Positions 1 to 5,803 of a DNA stretch of 20,924 bases are shown here, in pieces; positions within the stretch are counted from its first letter, which is position 1; every line of letters begins with the position of its first letter. The position numbers and the translations under genes are program-made. Source of the stretch: DTDX01 sp964608455 (lineage in GTDB: Archaea > Thermoproteota > Bathyarchaeia > 40CM-2-53-6 > DTDX01); NCBI GenBank assembly GCA_964608455.1, contig CAZSNM010000021.1, positions 1 through 20,924 on the forward strand. The letters run 5' to 3'. The notes under the pieces were generated by a model. That model ran no database searches, was not told where the DNA came from, and saw only the letters and a program-made list of their open reading frames with translations.

Positions 1-29
1 AGAGATACTTAACTGGAGAGTTTGGCTGA
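1..29 (+). CDS. pstB: 3' end of a PstB-like phosphate ABC transporter ATPase (partial)
   Basis: In the third frame the first bases read RYLTGEFG and then TGA at 27-29. Known PstB proteins end in a tail of the form Y-(I/V)-T-G-(R/K)-(F/Y)-G, and the next gene is a phoU relative, the usual partner directly after pstB. Both points support this being the last eight codons of pstB. The stop codon lies inside the SD of the following gene (GAGGTG, 28-33). The rest of the gene is outside the window, so the call rests on a short tail plus context. Confidence 0.5.
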
Positions 30-40
30 GGTGAAAGCGG

Positions 41-318
41 ATGAGCAGAATTATCGATACAGGTCTTGAAGAACTTTCAGCAACCCTCTACAGAATGGGG
101 GAACTACCCCATCGTGCTGTTTTAACTGCCATTCTAGAATGCCTTACAGCAGAGAAGCCTACAACGAAATTCTTGAAATGTCGGATGCTCTTGTGGCTAT
201 GGCTGATCGTGTGGAAGATAAGGCTTTCGAACTGATTGCCAGATTTCAACCGGTAGCCTCAGATCTGAGGACAATAAAGTCTTACATGAAAATAGCCTAT
301 GACTTCGCCCGCTTTGGC
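41..318 (+). pseudogene. phoU: phoU-like phosphate uptake regulator, frameshifted and truncated
   Basis: The ATG at 41 has a good SD (GAGGTG, 28-33). It opens with MSRIIDTGLEELSATLYRMG, a typical archaeal PhoU start. The frame then loses similarity near 135-160. The continuation lies in another frame, from about 139 to 318, and includes EILEMSDALVAMADRVEDKA and SDLRTIKSYMKIAYDFARFG, the end of the first PhoU helical repeat. After FARFG at 318 the similarity stops, so the second PhoU repeat (roughly 100 residues) is absent. PhoU normally damps phosphate import and Pho signalling next to PstSCAB; this copy cannot make a full protein as read. One shift plus a lost 3' half suggests real decay, but a sequencing error could explain the shift alone. 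The gene is clearly richer in G+C than the DNA after position 900. Confidence 0.7.
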
Positions 319-380
319 GACAGGCGGGTAGGAAATCGGGGGAGGAGCCCTAGGCTTCACAAAGCCATTCGGGGTGTTTT
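319..380. other. GC-rich tract with hairpins replacing the 3' half of phoU
   Basis: Right where PhoU similarity ends, the DNA turns into a GC-rich non-coding tract. It holds a perfect stem GGCTT/AAGCC with loop CACA at 353-366. A second pairing, CCCGC (308-312) with GCGGG (324-328), straddles the breakpoint. The tract leads into the GGGGTG SD of the next ORF (371-376). It could be an intergenic RNA structure, a small repeat that joined two loci, or a deletion scar; the sequence alone does not say which. Confidence 0.35.
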
Positions 381-596
381 ATGTTTGGCATTTTGCTTAA
401 AGGCAAGCCTAAAGTGAAGTGCAACGTCTGCCGTGGAAATGGATTTGTCTACTAGAACAACTCTCTAAAGACTTGCAAGAACTGTGACGGGAAAGGCTAC
501 GTTGAAACTGTTAAGTTGGCTGAGGAGACTTTAGCCCGCTTCAACCAGCCACAAATATACAAGGTCAGCTGGCTGAGAGGCTTAAAGTCTATTTAA
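381..596 (+). pseudogene. DnaJ-type zinc-finger small protein interrupted by an in-frame TAG
   Basis: An ATG at 381, five bases after the SD GGGGTG (371-376), opens MFGILLKGKPKVKCNVCRGN. A TAG follows at 453-455. The same frame then continues to TAA at 594-596. The two halves carry one CxxCxGxG motif each (CNVCRGNG at about residue 14, CKNCDGKG at about residue 32), which together make the standard four-cysteine zinc site of DnaJ-type fingers. The TAG therefore splits a recognisable 71-residue unit. Likely explanations are a nonsense mutation in a decaying locus or a sequence error. Read-through as pyrrolysine, known in some archaea, is possible but unsupported here. The partner protein is unknown; these fingers usually help protein or RNA binding. 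Confidence 0.55.
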
Positions 597-640
597 AGTG
601 AGAACGGAGAAGGCGCCCATTTTTATTTTGGGGTGTTTCT

Positions 641-787
641 ATGCCTAAATGTCCAAAATGCGGAGAGAAGCTTGAGGCAGTCTATCCGCTGGACCTTAAA
701 ACGTTGTGGGTTGACTTCTGGCTTTGCCCAAAATGCAAAACAGCCTATGAGCCGAAAAAGCTCAAACCAATAGCCCAAGTAACATAG
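641..787 (+). CDS. Small zinc-ribbon protein, 48 residues
   Basis: The ATG at 641 has the SD GGGGTG at 630-635, in almost the same leader as the preceding ORF (GGGGTG-TTTCT-ATG against GGGGTG-TTTT-ATG). The product begins MPKCPKCGEKLEAVYP and later has WLCPKCKTAYEPKK, so four cysteines in two CPKC knuckles about 22 residues apart form a rubredoxin-like zinc ribbon. It ends in TAG at 785-787. The size, spacing of knuckles and own SD argue for a real gene. Archaea hold many such unassigned mini zinc ribbons, and no specific role can be given. It keeps the G+C-rich composition of the left end. Confidence 0.6.
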   Translation: MPKCPKCGEKLEAVYPLDLKTLWVDFWLCPKCKTAYEPKKLKPIAQVT

Positions 788-964
788 CCTCTCTTTCCGT
801 TCTAAGCTTCAGAAAACCCTTGAAAGGCTTTGCTGGCTCCGAGAAGGGCTTGAAGCAGCATTTAAATTTGGTTGAAGCCTATATAAAAATTTAGGAGATG
901 ACTTTTCCTTTTTTCTAAAAGCTTAAAAAGTTTAATAATAATCCTTGAGCTAAAAGCTTAATGA
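788..964. other. Intergenic stretch with a composition change; TATA-like box
   Basis: No convincing gene was found. G+C falls sharply near 870-900 and stays low afterwards. A strong TATA-like element, TATATAAAAATT, sits at 880-891 on the plus strand, but no ORF with an SD follows it. A short open frame at 783-871 has no start codon. The segment may be decayed coding DNA, since its codons look like those of the neighbouring G+C-rich genes up to about 870. Confidence 0.3.
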
Positions 965-1072
965 TTAAATCTTTGCATAATAAAGAAATGAATGCTGGAT
1001 TGGGTTTATTGGAGGCCCTCTATCAGTTATTTTATATTTAATTAATCTTAATTTGAAGATGTTTTCACCCAT
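965..1072 (-). CDS. Short ORF of 35 codons with perfect SD and promoter; possibly a truncated gene
   Basis: On the minus strand an ATG at 1072 follows the full consensus SD GGAGGTGAT (1078-1086) after five bases. A TATA box TTTATAAG lies at 1126-1133, placing a start site near 1104 and a leader of about 30 bases, textbook spacing for an archaeal leadered gene. The product starts MGENIFKLRLIKYKITDRG and ends at TAA 965-967, with a proline-rich end. The signals are far better than chance, yet the protein is not recognised. It may be a true small protein, or the intact 5' end of a gene whose body has been lost. It is divergent from the helix-turn-helix gene at 1196. Confidence 0.4.
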   Translation of the reverse strand: MGENIFKLRLIKYKITDRGPPINPIQHSFLYYAKI

Positions 1073-1086
1073 ACAACATCACCTCC

Positions 1087-1195
1087 TTATTCTCATTTCC
1101 TCAATTTTATATTATGAGAAATTTACTTATAAATTTTTCGCATTATAAGAATATTTTGTAATGAGAAAGATTTATAAGCTTCATTAATTAAATTA
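1087..1195. promoter_or_regulatory. Divergent promoter region with repeated ATGAGAA boxes
   Basis: Two identical TATA boxes (TTTATAAG) face away from each other, at 1126-1133 (minus) and 1171-1178 (plus), each preceded by a purine-rich BRE-like run. ATGAGAA occurs at 1114-1120 and 1161-1167, and its inverse TTCTCAT at 1090-1096. The pair at 1090-1120 surrounds the expected minus start site (about 1104). The third copy abuts the plus TATA box. This layout would suit autoregulation by the helix-turn-helix protein encoded next to it. The repeats are short and the DNA is AT-rich, so chance cannot be excluded. Confidence 0.4.
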
Positions 1196-1618
1196 ATGGT
1201 TAAAAAACAGTATTGGGGACTTAAAATGATTAATAAAAGTAAGGAATATTCAATTGAGGTTATTCCTGAAAACAAAATAATAGAAGTTAAGTTTGCTTCA
1301 GCCATAAGCTTTGATAAGCTAGAGGAGGCAATAAACCAGTTAAGAAACTATATTGCAGAAAACTATTGCATTAAATTAATAGGCTATATTAATAAGGAAT
1401 TTAATTATCTTAAAGCCTTTATGCTTGCTCTTTCATTATTTGGTAATGAAAACCGTATAATTTTTGAGAATAAAGCAAAATTTAGAAGGGCTGAAAGAAA
1501 AATAAAAAGAAAGCAAATGCAAGAATTAAAAAGCAAAGGATATAATGCAAAGCAAATATCGAAAGAATTGAATGTGCCTTTAAAAACCATTTATAGATGG
1601 TTTAAAGAAGAAACTTAA
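1196..1618 (+). CDS. Helix-turn-helix DNA-binding protein of unknown target
   Basis: 140 residues from the ATG at 1196. The N-terminal 90 residues form an alpha/beta region that I do not recognise. Residues 95-108 are strongly basic (KFRRAERKIKRKQM). Residues 109-137 form a resolvase/homeodomain-like helix-turn-helix, AKQISKELNVPLKTIYRWF, of the kind seen in transposon resolvases and small regulators. There is no catalytic recombinase domain. The TATA box at 1171-1178 predicts a start site near 1200, which would favour the internal ATG at 1226 (130 residues); the 1196 start would have to be leaderless. Likely a local transcription regulator, perhaps acting on the shared promoter upstream. Very AT-rich, unlike the genes at 1-787. 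Confidence 0.7.
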   Translation: MVKKQYWGLKMINKSKEYSIEVIPENKIIEVKFASAISFDKLEEAINQLRNYIAENYCIKLIGYINKEFNYLKAFMLALSLFGNENRIIFENKAKFRRAERKIKRKQMQELKSKGYNAKQISKELNVPLKTIYRWFKEET

Positions 1619-1619
1619 C

Positions 1620-1634
1620 AGCATTAAAAATGCT
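1620..1634 (+). terminator. Hairpin just after the helix-turn-helix gene
   Basis: AGCATT-AAA-AATGCT is a perfect 6-bp stem with a three-base loop that starts two bases after the stop codon. T-rich stretches follow at about 1681-1712, the more usual archaeal termination signal. The stem is short, so its contribution is uncertain. Confidence 0.4.
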
Positions 1635-1979
1635 TTCTATACTTGAAGACATTTTAATTCTTTTATGGCAATCTATTTCCTAGTTTTTTAACAGTATTTT
1701 TTCTTTTTTTCAATAGCTTTGCTTCTTTTCTTTATAATCATTTTTAACTACAAAACATAACTACTTTAATGAGAATTACTGTTTTCAATTTTTAAGAAAA
1801 ATCAAAAAATCAAAATTTTATGCATAGAAGGCTTTAAAAAATCAAAGAAAATCAAAAATTAGAAGGGTTTAATATAGAGGGGCCCCTTCCCCTTGGTAGG
1901 GGTAAACCACACTTCCTTAATTCATAATTAATTTATTTACAATGCTTATGAATTGAGGCTTTCTGGCTTAACAAATTCT
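1635..1979. other. Convergent intergenic region with a GC-rich structured spot (1866-1908)
   Basis: No ORF is supported. AAAATCAAA-type direct repeats fill 1800-1860. At 1866-1908 a GC-rich island stands out: GGTTTA (1866-1871) can pair with TAAACC (1903-1908), enclosing the palindrome GGGGCCCC (1879-1886) and the hairpin CCCCT-TGGT-AGGGG (1889-1902). The two inner elements share the CCCC/GGGG runs and could be alternatives. A further inverted repeat, AATTCATAA (1919-1927) with TTATGAATT (1946-1954), lies 26 bases downstream of the minus-strand stop at 1980 and may end that operon. The island could be a bidirectional terminator or a small RNA. Confidence 0.35.
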
Positions 1980-2597
1980 TTATTCTATTAGGCTCCAAGC
2001 TGCTGCTTTAGCTCCTCTTTCTGCTAAAAGTTTGTTTTTTGCACTGCAAATTATAATTACATCATTTTCTTTTGGTTGAAAAATTTGCTGGATTTCCTTA
2101 GCAAGTTTAGGCCATTCTTTATTAATTGAGTTACTTATGGAGGGTAAAATTAAACTTTTTTTTCTAAAAATAAGAGTGGTTGCTGCAATTGCTCCAGCCT
2201 TAATCGCTGCATCTCTTTGCTCTATTCCATTTTTAACTTTTTCACCAACTTTTTTAACTAAAATTCCAACATTTGAATCTCCAATAGCTAAAAAACTTTT
2301 TGAAACTGGAATTGTAGGACCAATTTTAGATTTAATTTCTTGAATTAAGCGAGTCCCCCTTTTAGTTAATTTGCATCCAAGTTTAGTTGATTCTATTAAA
2401 TCTAATTTTTTTAACCATTTTATTATGGTTCTAATGGAGCCTTCTCCTAAACCAGTTTCAATAGAAAGCTTTTGTCGACCGATGACCTTCATTTTCCAAA
2501 TAACTTCTAAAACATTTAATATATCAAGAAAAGAGAATAGGGGATTTGGTCCTTTGTTTTTTTCAAATGCTTTCATAATTTTTTTTATTGCCTTCAT
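1980..2597 (-). CDS. Winged-helix transcriptional regulator with DUF4443-type C-terminal domain
   Basis: 205 residues. Residues about 20-95 form a winged helix, with a recognition-helix region near GEGSIRTIIKWLKKLDLI and a wing at KLGCKLTKRGTRLI. Residues about 97-200 match the archaeal DUF4443 pattern as I know it: IGDSNVGILV, the core NGIEQRDAAIKAG (123-135), and ATTLIF (139-144). The ligand of DUF4443 is not known to me. The gene is last in the minus-strand btu operon, 63 bases after btuD, so it is probably co-transcribed. That makes it a candidate sensor of corrinoid or cobalt status for the divergent promoters near 7645-7745. The gap to btuD and a weak SD leave room for a separate promoter. 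A start at 2576 (MKAFEKNKG) is also possible. Confidence 0.7.
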   Translation of the reverse strand: MKAIKKIMKAFEKNKGPNPLFSFLDILNVLEVIWKMKVIGRQKLSIETGLGEGSIRTIIKWLKKLDLIESTKLGCKLTKRGTRLIQEIKSKIGPTIPVSKSFLAIGDSNVGILVKKVGEKVKNGIEQRDAAIKAGAIAATTLIFRKKSLILPSISNSINKEWPKLAKEIQQIFQPKENDVIIICSAKNKLLAERGAKAAAWSLIE

Positions 2598-2660
2598 TTT
2601 AAATTAACCATTCTTTAAAAATTCTAATTTTTCAATCAATTTTATATTTGCTTTATTCTT

Positions 2661-3926
2661 TTATCCTTTTTTTATCTTTTCGATTACATGTAATATTTGT
2701 TTGCAATTATTAACAAATATGGCTCCTTCCTCCTTTAACCTTCTATATAGTGCTTGAGCATTTCCACCTGTAAAATCTCTTTCTTCAATAGGATTCTCTT
2801 CAACAACTATTACGGTTTTTCCTTTTTTTAAAGCTATTACTGATGCTTCAAGATTTTTAATATTTCCATAACCAAAAGGTACGTTAGTTAATATTATTAC
2901 ATCAGCATTCTCTATTTTTTTCAAGTTAGCTTTATAAGATTCATCAGTTATTGGAGAAAAAGGTGCTTCATTTACAATATCTATTCCAAGCATAATGGCA
3001 CCTTCATAATCAGTATCTAAGATGTTAAGCACTCCAGCAGTTACTTTGTATCCATGTTCCATTAATATCTTCATTAAAGAGGTGCCTGTGCCTCCACCAC
3101 ATATAACATGAATTGTTATAGTTTTTGGTTGAACAGTTTTAAATTCTTCAGTATATATTGGCATAATGTAGATTGAATTAGTAATTGGATGCTTTTTTAT
3201 AATTACACGTATATTAAAAACTTTTTCAATATTTTCACTAGTTAAAACAGATTCTGTAGGCCCTAGAGAAACTATTTTACCTTCATTTAATAAAATTATA
3301 AAATCGCAGAAAAGAGCAGCTAGATTTATATCATGCAGTGCTCCTATTGTTATTAAATCTTTTTCCCTCGTGATTTTTTTGATAACACCAAGAACTTCAA
3401 TTTGATGCTTTATGTCAAGATGAGATGCGGGTTCATCTAAAAGTAAAACTTTAGGTTCTTGAGCTAACGCCCTTGCAATCAACACCTTTTGTTTTTGACC
3501 ATCGCTAAGCTCATTAAACCGTCTTGCAATAAAATCTTTTATTTCAAGCTTTTCCAAAGCCTCATTTATAATGCTTACATCTTTAGAATTAAGAATACCT
3601 AACCAACCTGTCCATGGATGCCTTGCAGTAGCCATAATATCAAACACTTCCATCTGTGGAGTTTCTATAGCAGTTGTGAAAACTGTTGAAAAAATTTTCG
3701 CTAATTCATTCCCTGAAAAAACATTTAAACTTTTTCCATCAAGATATATTGAGCCTACTTTTGGTTTAAGCAAACCACTTAAGCATTTTAATAAAGTTGT
3801 TTTACCTGAACCATTTGGACCAAGAAGACCTACAAAGGATCCGCTTTCAATTTCAGCTGTTACATTTTCTAAAGCCTTTACAGATTTAAAACTAAAGCTA
3901 ACCCCTTTAATTTTAATTTTAACCAT
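2661..3926 (-). CDS. btuD: Corrinoid/siderophore-type ABC transporter ATPase with extra C-terminal domain
   Basis: 421 residues, against about 250 for an ordinary BtuD/FecE. Residues 1-260 are a complete ABC ATPase: Walker A GPNGSGKTT (36-44), signature LSDGQKQK (140-147), Walker B LLLDEP (161-166) and the switch histidine in LHDIN (about 198). It would power import through BtuC. Residues about 268-421 are an added domain starting TIHVICGGGTGTSLMKIL, with a glycine-rich turn (277-281) after a hydrophobic strand and later strands ADVIILTNVP and KTVIVVEENP. This looks Rossmann-like, and I cannot name it. It could sense a nucleotide or corrinoid, or act on the cargo. The gene starts three bases after the btuC stop, so the two are coupled. 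Corrinoid is preferred over iron as cargo because of the cob operon next door. Confidence 0.85.
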   Translation of the reverse strand: MVKIKIKGVSFSFKSVKALENVTAEIESGSFVGLLGPNGSGKTTLLKCLSGLLKPKVGSIYLDGKSLNVFSGNELAKIFSTVFTTAIETPQMEVFDIMATARHPWTGWLGILNSKDVSIINEALEKLEIKDFIARRFNELSDGQKQKVLIARALAQEPKVLLLDEPASHLDIKHQIEVLGVIKKITREKDLITIGALHDINLAALFCDFIILLNEGKIVSLGPTESVLTSENIEKVFNIRVIIKKHPITNSIYIMPIYTEEFKTVQPKTITIHVICGGGTGTSLMKILMEHGYKVTAGVLNILDTDYEGAIMLGIDIVNEAPFSPITDESYKANLKKIENADVIILTNVPFGYGNIKNLEASVIALKKGKTVIVVEENPIEERDFTGGNAQALYRRLKEEGAIFVNNCKQILHVIEKIKKG

Positions 3927-3929
3927 TTT

Positions 3930-4961
3930 TTAACTACCTTTTTTAAGCAAAAGATAAATAAGTAATGGTGCGCCGACCATAGAAGTTATAACACCTATTG
4001 GTAACTCAGATGGGCGAACAACAATTCTTGATAAAGCATCAGATAATAATAGGAAGGAAGCCCCTATAAAAGTTGAAGTTGGCATAAGCGATTTATTATC
4101 ATAACCTACAATAAACCTTGCTATATGAGGTATTATTAACCCTACGAAGCCTATTATTCCAGCTGAAGCAACAGAAACAGAAACAAGAATGGATGTAACT
4201 ATTATAAGGTATTGAGTTAACTTTTTTACATCTACCCCAAGTTGCTTAGCATATTCTTCACCTAGCAACATTGCATTAAGATCCTTAACTTTAATAAAAA
4301 GCAGAATTAAACCTAAAGGAATAATTACTGCCATTATTTTTACATGAATCCAATGAATACCTGAGAAGCCACCTAAAAGCCAAGCAAAAATTAAGTGAAT
4401 ATCCTTTATGGCTAAATACTCAAGAAATGTAACCATTGAAGAAAGTAAAAAGCTGAATGCAAGCCCAATCAACAATACAGATGTAGGTTTAAGACCAAAA
4501 GATTTACTTATAGCGTAAACAGTTAAAGTTGTAAAAAGAGCACCGAAAAAAGCCATAAAGGAAGTTGTATAAGGACCCAAAGGTTGTTGAGCTGCACCAA
4601 GCACAATTGTTATGGAAACTCCAAGAAGTGCACCGCTTGCAATTCCAAGCGTATATGGCTCCACTAGTTGATTTCTAAATAAAGTTTGTAAGCTTACTCC
4701 GCTTGCAGCAAGAGCAGCTCCAATAAATAAGCTTGCAATAACCCTTGGAAGACGCACATCAACCAGTATTTTAGCGTAAATGCTCTCTTCAGGATTGAAG
4801 TGCAGTAAAATTCCTATTAAATTGTTTAATGGTATATTAACAGCGCCTGCAGATAAACCTATAAAAAAAGAAAAAATAAGTAGCATAATCAATATTGCAA
4901 GAATAAGCTTTCCCAATCTGCTTTTTTTACGATAATAATCAAAAGAAAGATTAAAGCTCAT
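3930..4961 (-). CDS. btuC: FecCD-family ABC permease, corrinoid import
   Basis: 343 residues, usual length for BtuC/FhuB-type permeases, with a cytoplasmic N-terminus (RKKSRLGK) and about ten hydrophobic helices. Family hallmarks are DVRLPRVIASLFIGAALAAS (68-87), LQTLFRNQLVEPYTLGIASG (91-110), and late in the protein AGIIGFVGLIIPHIAR and PSELPIGVITSMVGAPLLIY. The LLGEEYAKQLGV segment matches the coupling-helix region that meets the ATPase. The ATG at 4961 lies inside the end of the radical SAM gene (11-base overlap), and AAAGGA serves as its SD. Members of this family also carry iron chelates; the genomic setting points to corrinoids. Confidence 0.88.
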   Translation of the reverse strand: MSFNLSFDYYRKKSRLGKLILAILIMLLIFSFFIGLSAGAVNIPLNNLIGILLHFNPEESIYAKILVDVRLPRVIASLFIGAALAASGVSLQTLFRNQLVEPYTLGIASGALLGVSITIVLGAAQQPLGPYTTSFMAFFGALFTTLTVYAISKSFGLKPTSVLLIGLAFSFLLSSMVTFLEYLAIKDIHLIFAWLLGGFSGIHWIHVKIMAVIIPLGLILLFIKVKDLNAMLLGEEYAKQLGVDVKKLTQYLIIVTSILVSVSVASAGIIGFVGLIIPHIARFIVGYDNKSLMPTSTFIGASFLLLSDALSRIVVRPSELPIGVITSMVGAPLLIYLLLKKGS

Positions 4962-5727
4962 TTTTCATTCCTTTCAATTTAGGATAGACATTAATTGCTT
5001 TTCCTTTAATTTTTGTTTTTCCATGAATAAAATGAACATTTTTTAGATATTTTTTAGCTAATTTCGATGCATTTACCACTTCTTTGGAGGATGGAGCTTT
5101 CCAAGGGGTATTATTAATAGGAATAAATCCATCTATTCTATATGGTATATGCGGATTAACTTCCGCGATAAACTTAGCTATTTTTTCAATTTCATCTTGC
5201 TCTATTAACCCTGGAATTAAAACGCTTTCAGCCATCAATTTAATTTTGCTTTCATTTAAAAGCCTAAAGTTATCTAAAACTGGTTTATTTGGTTTACCTG
5301 TATAAAATTGATGAAGAAATTCATCATAAGCCTTAATGCTTACACAAATGCTTGAAAGCCCTGCATCCTCCAAACTTTTTATAAATTCCCTATTTAAAAT
5401 GAAGCCATTAGTTAATAAATGGGATTCAACATCAAAATCGTTAAGTAAACAGATTATATCTAGCAATTTTTTATCAAGCGTTGGCTCTCCTCCACCTAAC
5501 ACAGCTTTTTTTGGACTAAGTTCCTTAATTAAAGCCTTAAAATTGCTTAAAGAAAGAAATTTCACTTTATTAATAGCTTGAAGGACGTGTTTCTCTTTAT
5601 TAGAAATATGGCAATCCCAAATCGATTGTTTCAATATGCAACCTTTGCATTGAAAGTTGCATCCTTTAAAGAAAACATATAGAGAGTTATCATGCGTGAA
5701 CTGTACAAGATGATAAATTTTCGTCAT
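4951..5727 (-). CDS. Radical SAM protein of unknown substrate inside the btu operon
   Basis: 258 residues. The [4Fe-4S]-binding motif is GCNFQCKGC (22-30), with cysteines at 23, 27 and 30 (Cx3Cx2C). A GGGEPTL motif for SAM binding lies at 78-84 and LLTNG at 104-108, in an incomplete TIM barrel like that of pyruvate formate-lyase activases and other glycyl-radical activators. An extra cysteine sits at 39; there is no clear C-terminal cysteine-rich auxiliary cluster domain. No B12-binding domain is present. No glycyl-radical enzyme is encoded in the window, so a simple activase role is not supported by context. The stop overlaps btuC by 11 bases, so it is translated together with the importer. 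The start at 5727 has a GGTAA SD. The function is unknown; modification of a corrinoid or its ligand would fit the position. Confidence 0.75.
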   Translation of the reverse strand: MTKIYHLVQFTHDNSLYVFFKGCNFQCKGCILKQSIWDCHISNKEKHVLQAINKVKFLSLSNFKALIKELSPKKAVLGGGEPTLDKKLLDIICLLNDFDVESHLLTNGFILNREFIKSLEDAGLSSICVSIKAYDEFLHQFYTGKPNKPVLDNFRLLNESKIKLMAESVLIPGLIEQDEIEKIAKFIAEVNPHIPYRIDGFIPINNTPWKAPSSKEVVNASKLAKKYLKNVHFIHGKTKIKGKAINVYPKLKGMKNEL

Positions 5728-5777
5728 AATTTTTACCGTTCATAATCCTTCGCTATTTTATGGGAAGGTTACATGTT

Positions 5778-5794
5778 AAGAAATTCTATTTCTT
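5778..5794 (-). repeat. Perfect hairpin between the TIM-barrel and radical SAM genes
   Basis: AAGAAAT-TCT-ATTTCTT is a 7-bp stem with a three-base loop, ten bases beyond the stop of the TIM-barrel gene. The gap to the radical SAM gene is 76 bases, the widest in this operon. It could weaken read-through or protect the upstream message; no long T run follows, so a full terminator is doubtful. Confidence 0.35.
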
Positions 5795-5803
5795 TAGCAT
5801 TTA

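Noticed and set aside
783..871. Open frame after the zinc-ribbon gene with coding-like codons (KLQKTLERLCWLREGLEAA)
   Set aside because: There is no start codon and it is too short; it could be a relic but cannot be called.
961..1041. Plus-strand 26-codon ORF starting ATG at 961
   Set aside because: It has no SD and no promoter at fitting distance, and the opposite strand there has a far better supported ORF.
1123..1305. Minus-strand 60-codon open frame overlapping the helix-turn-helix gene
   Set aside because: It is antisense to a better gene, hydrophobic by AT-rich codons only, with no SD.
1800..1860. Short AAAATCAAA repeats as a possible CRISPR or iteron array
   Set aside because: The units are short, irregularly spaced and A-rich, with no spacers and no cas or replication gene nearby.
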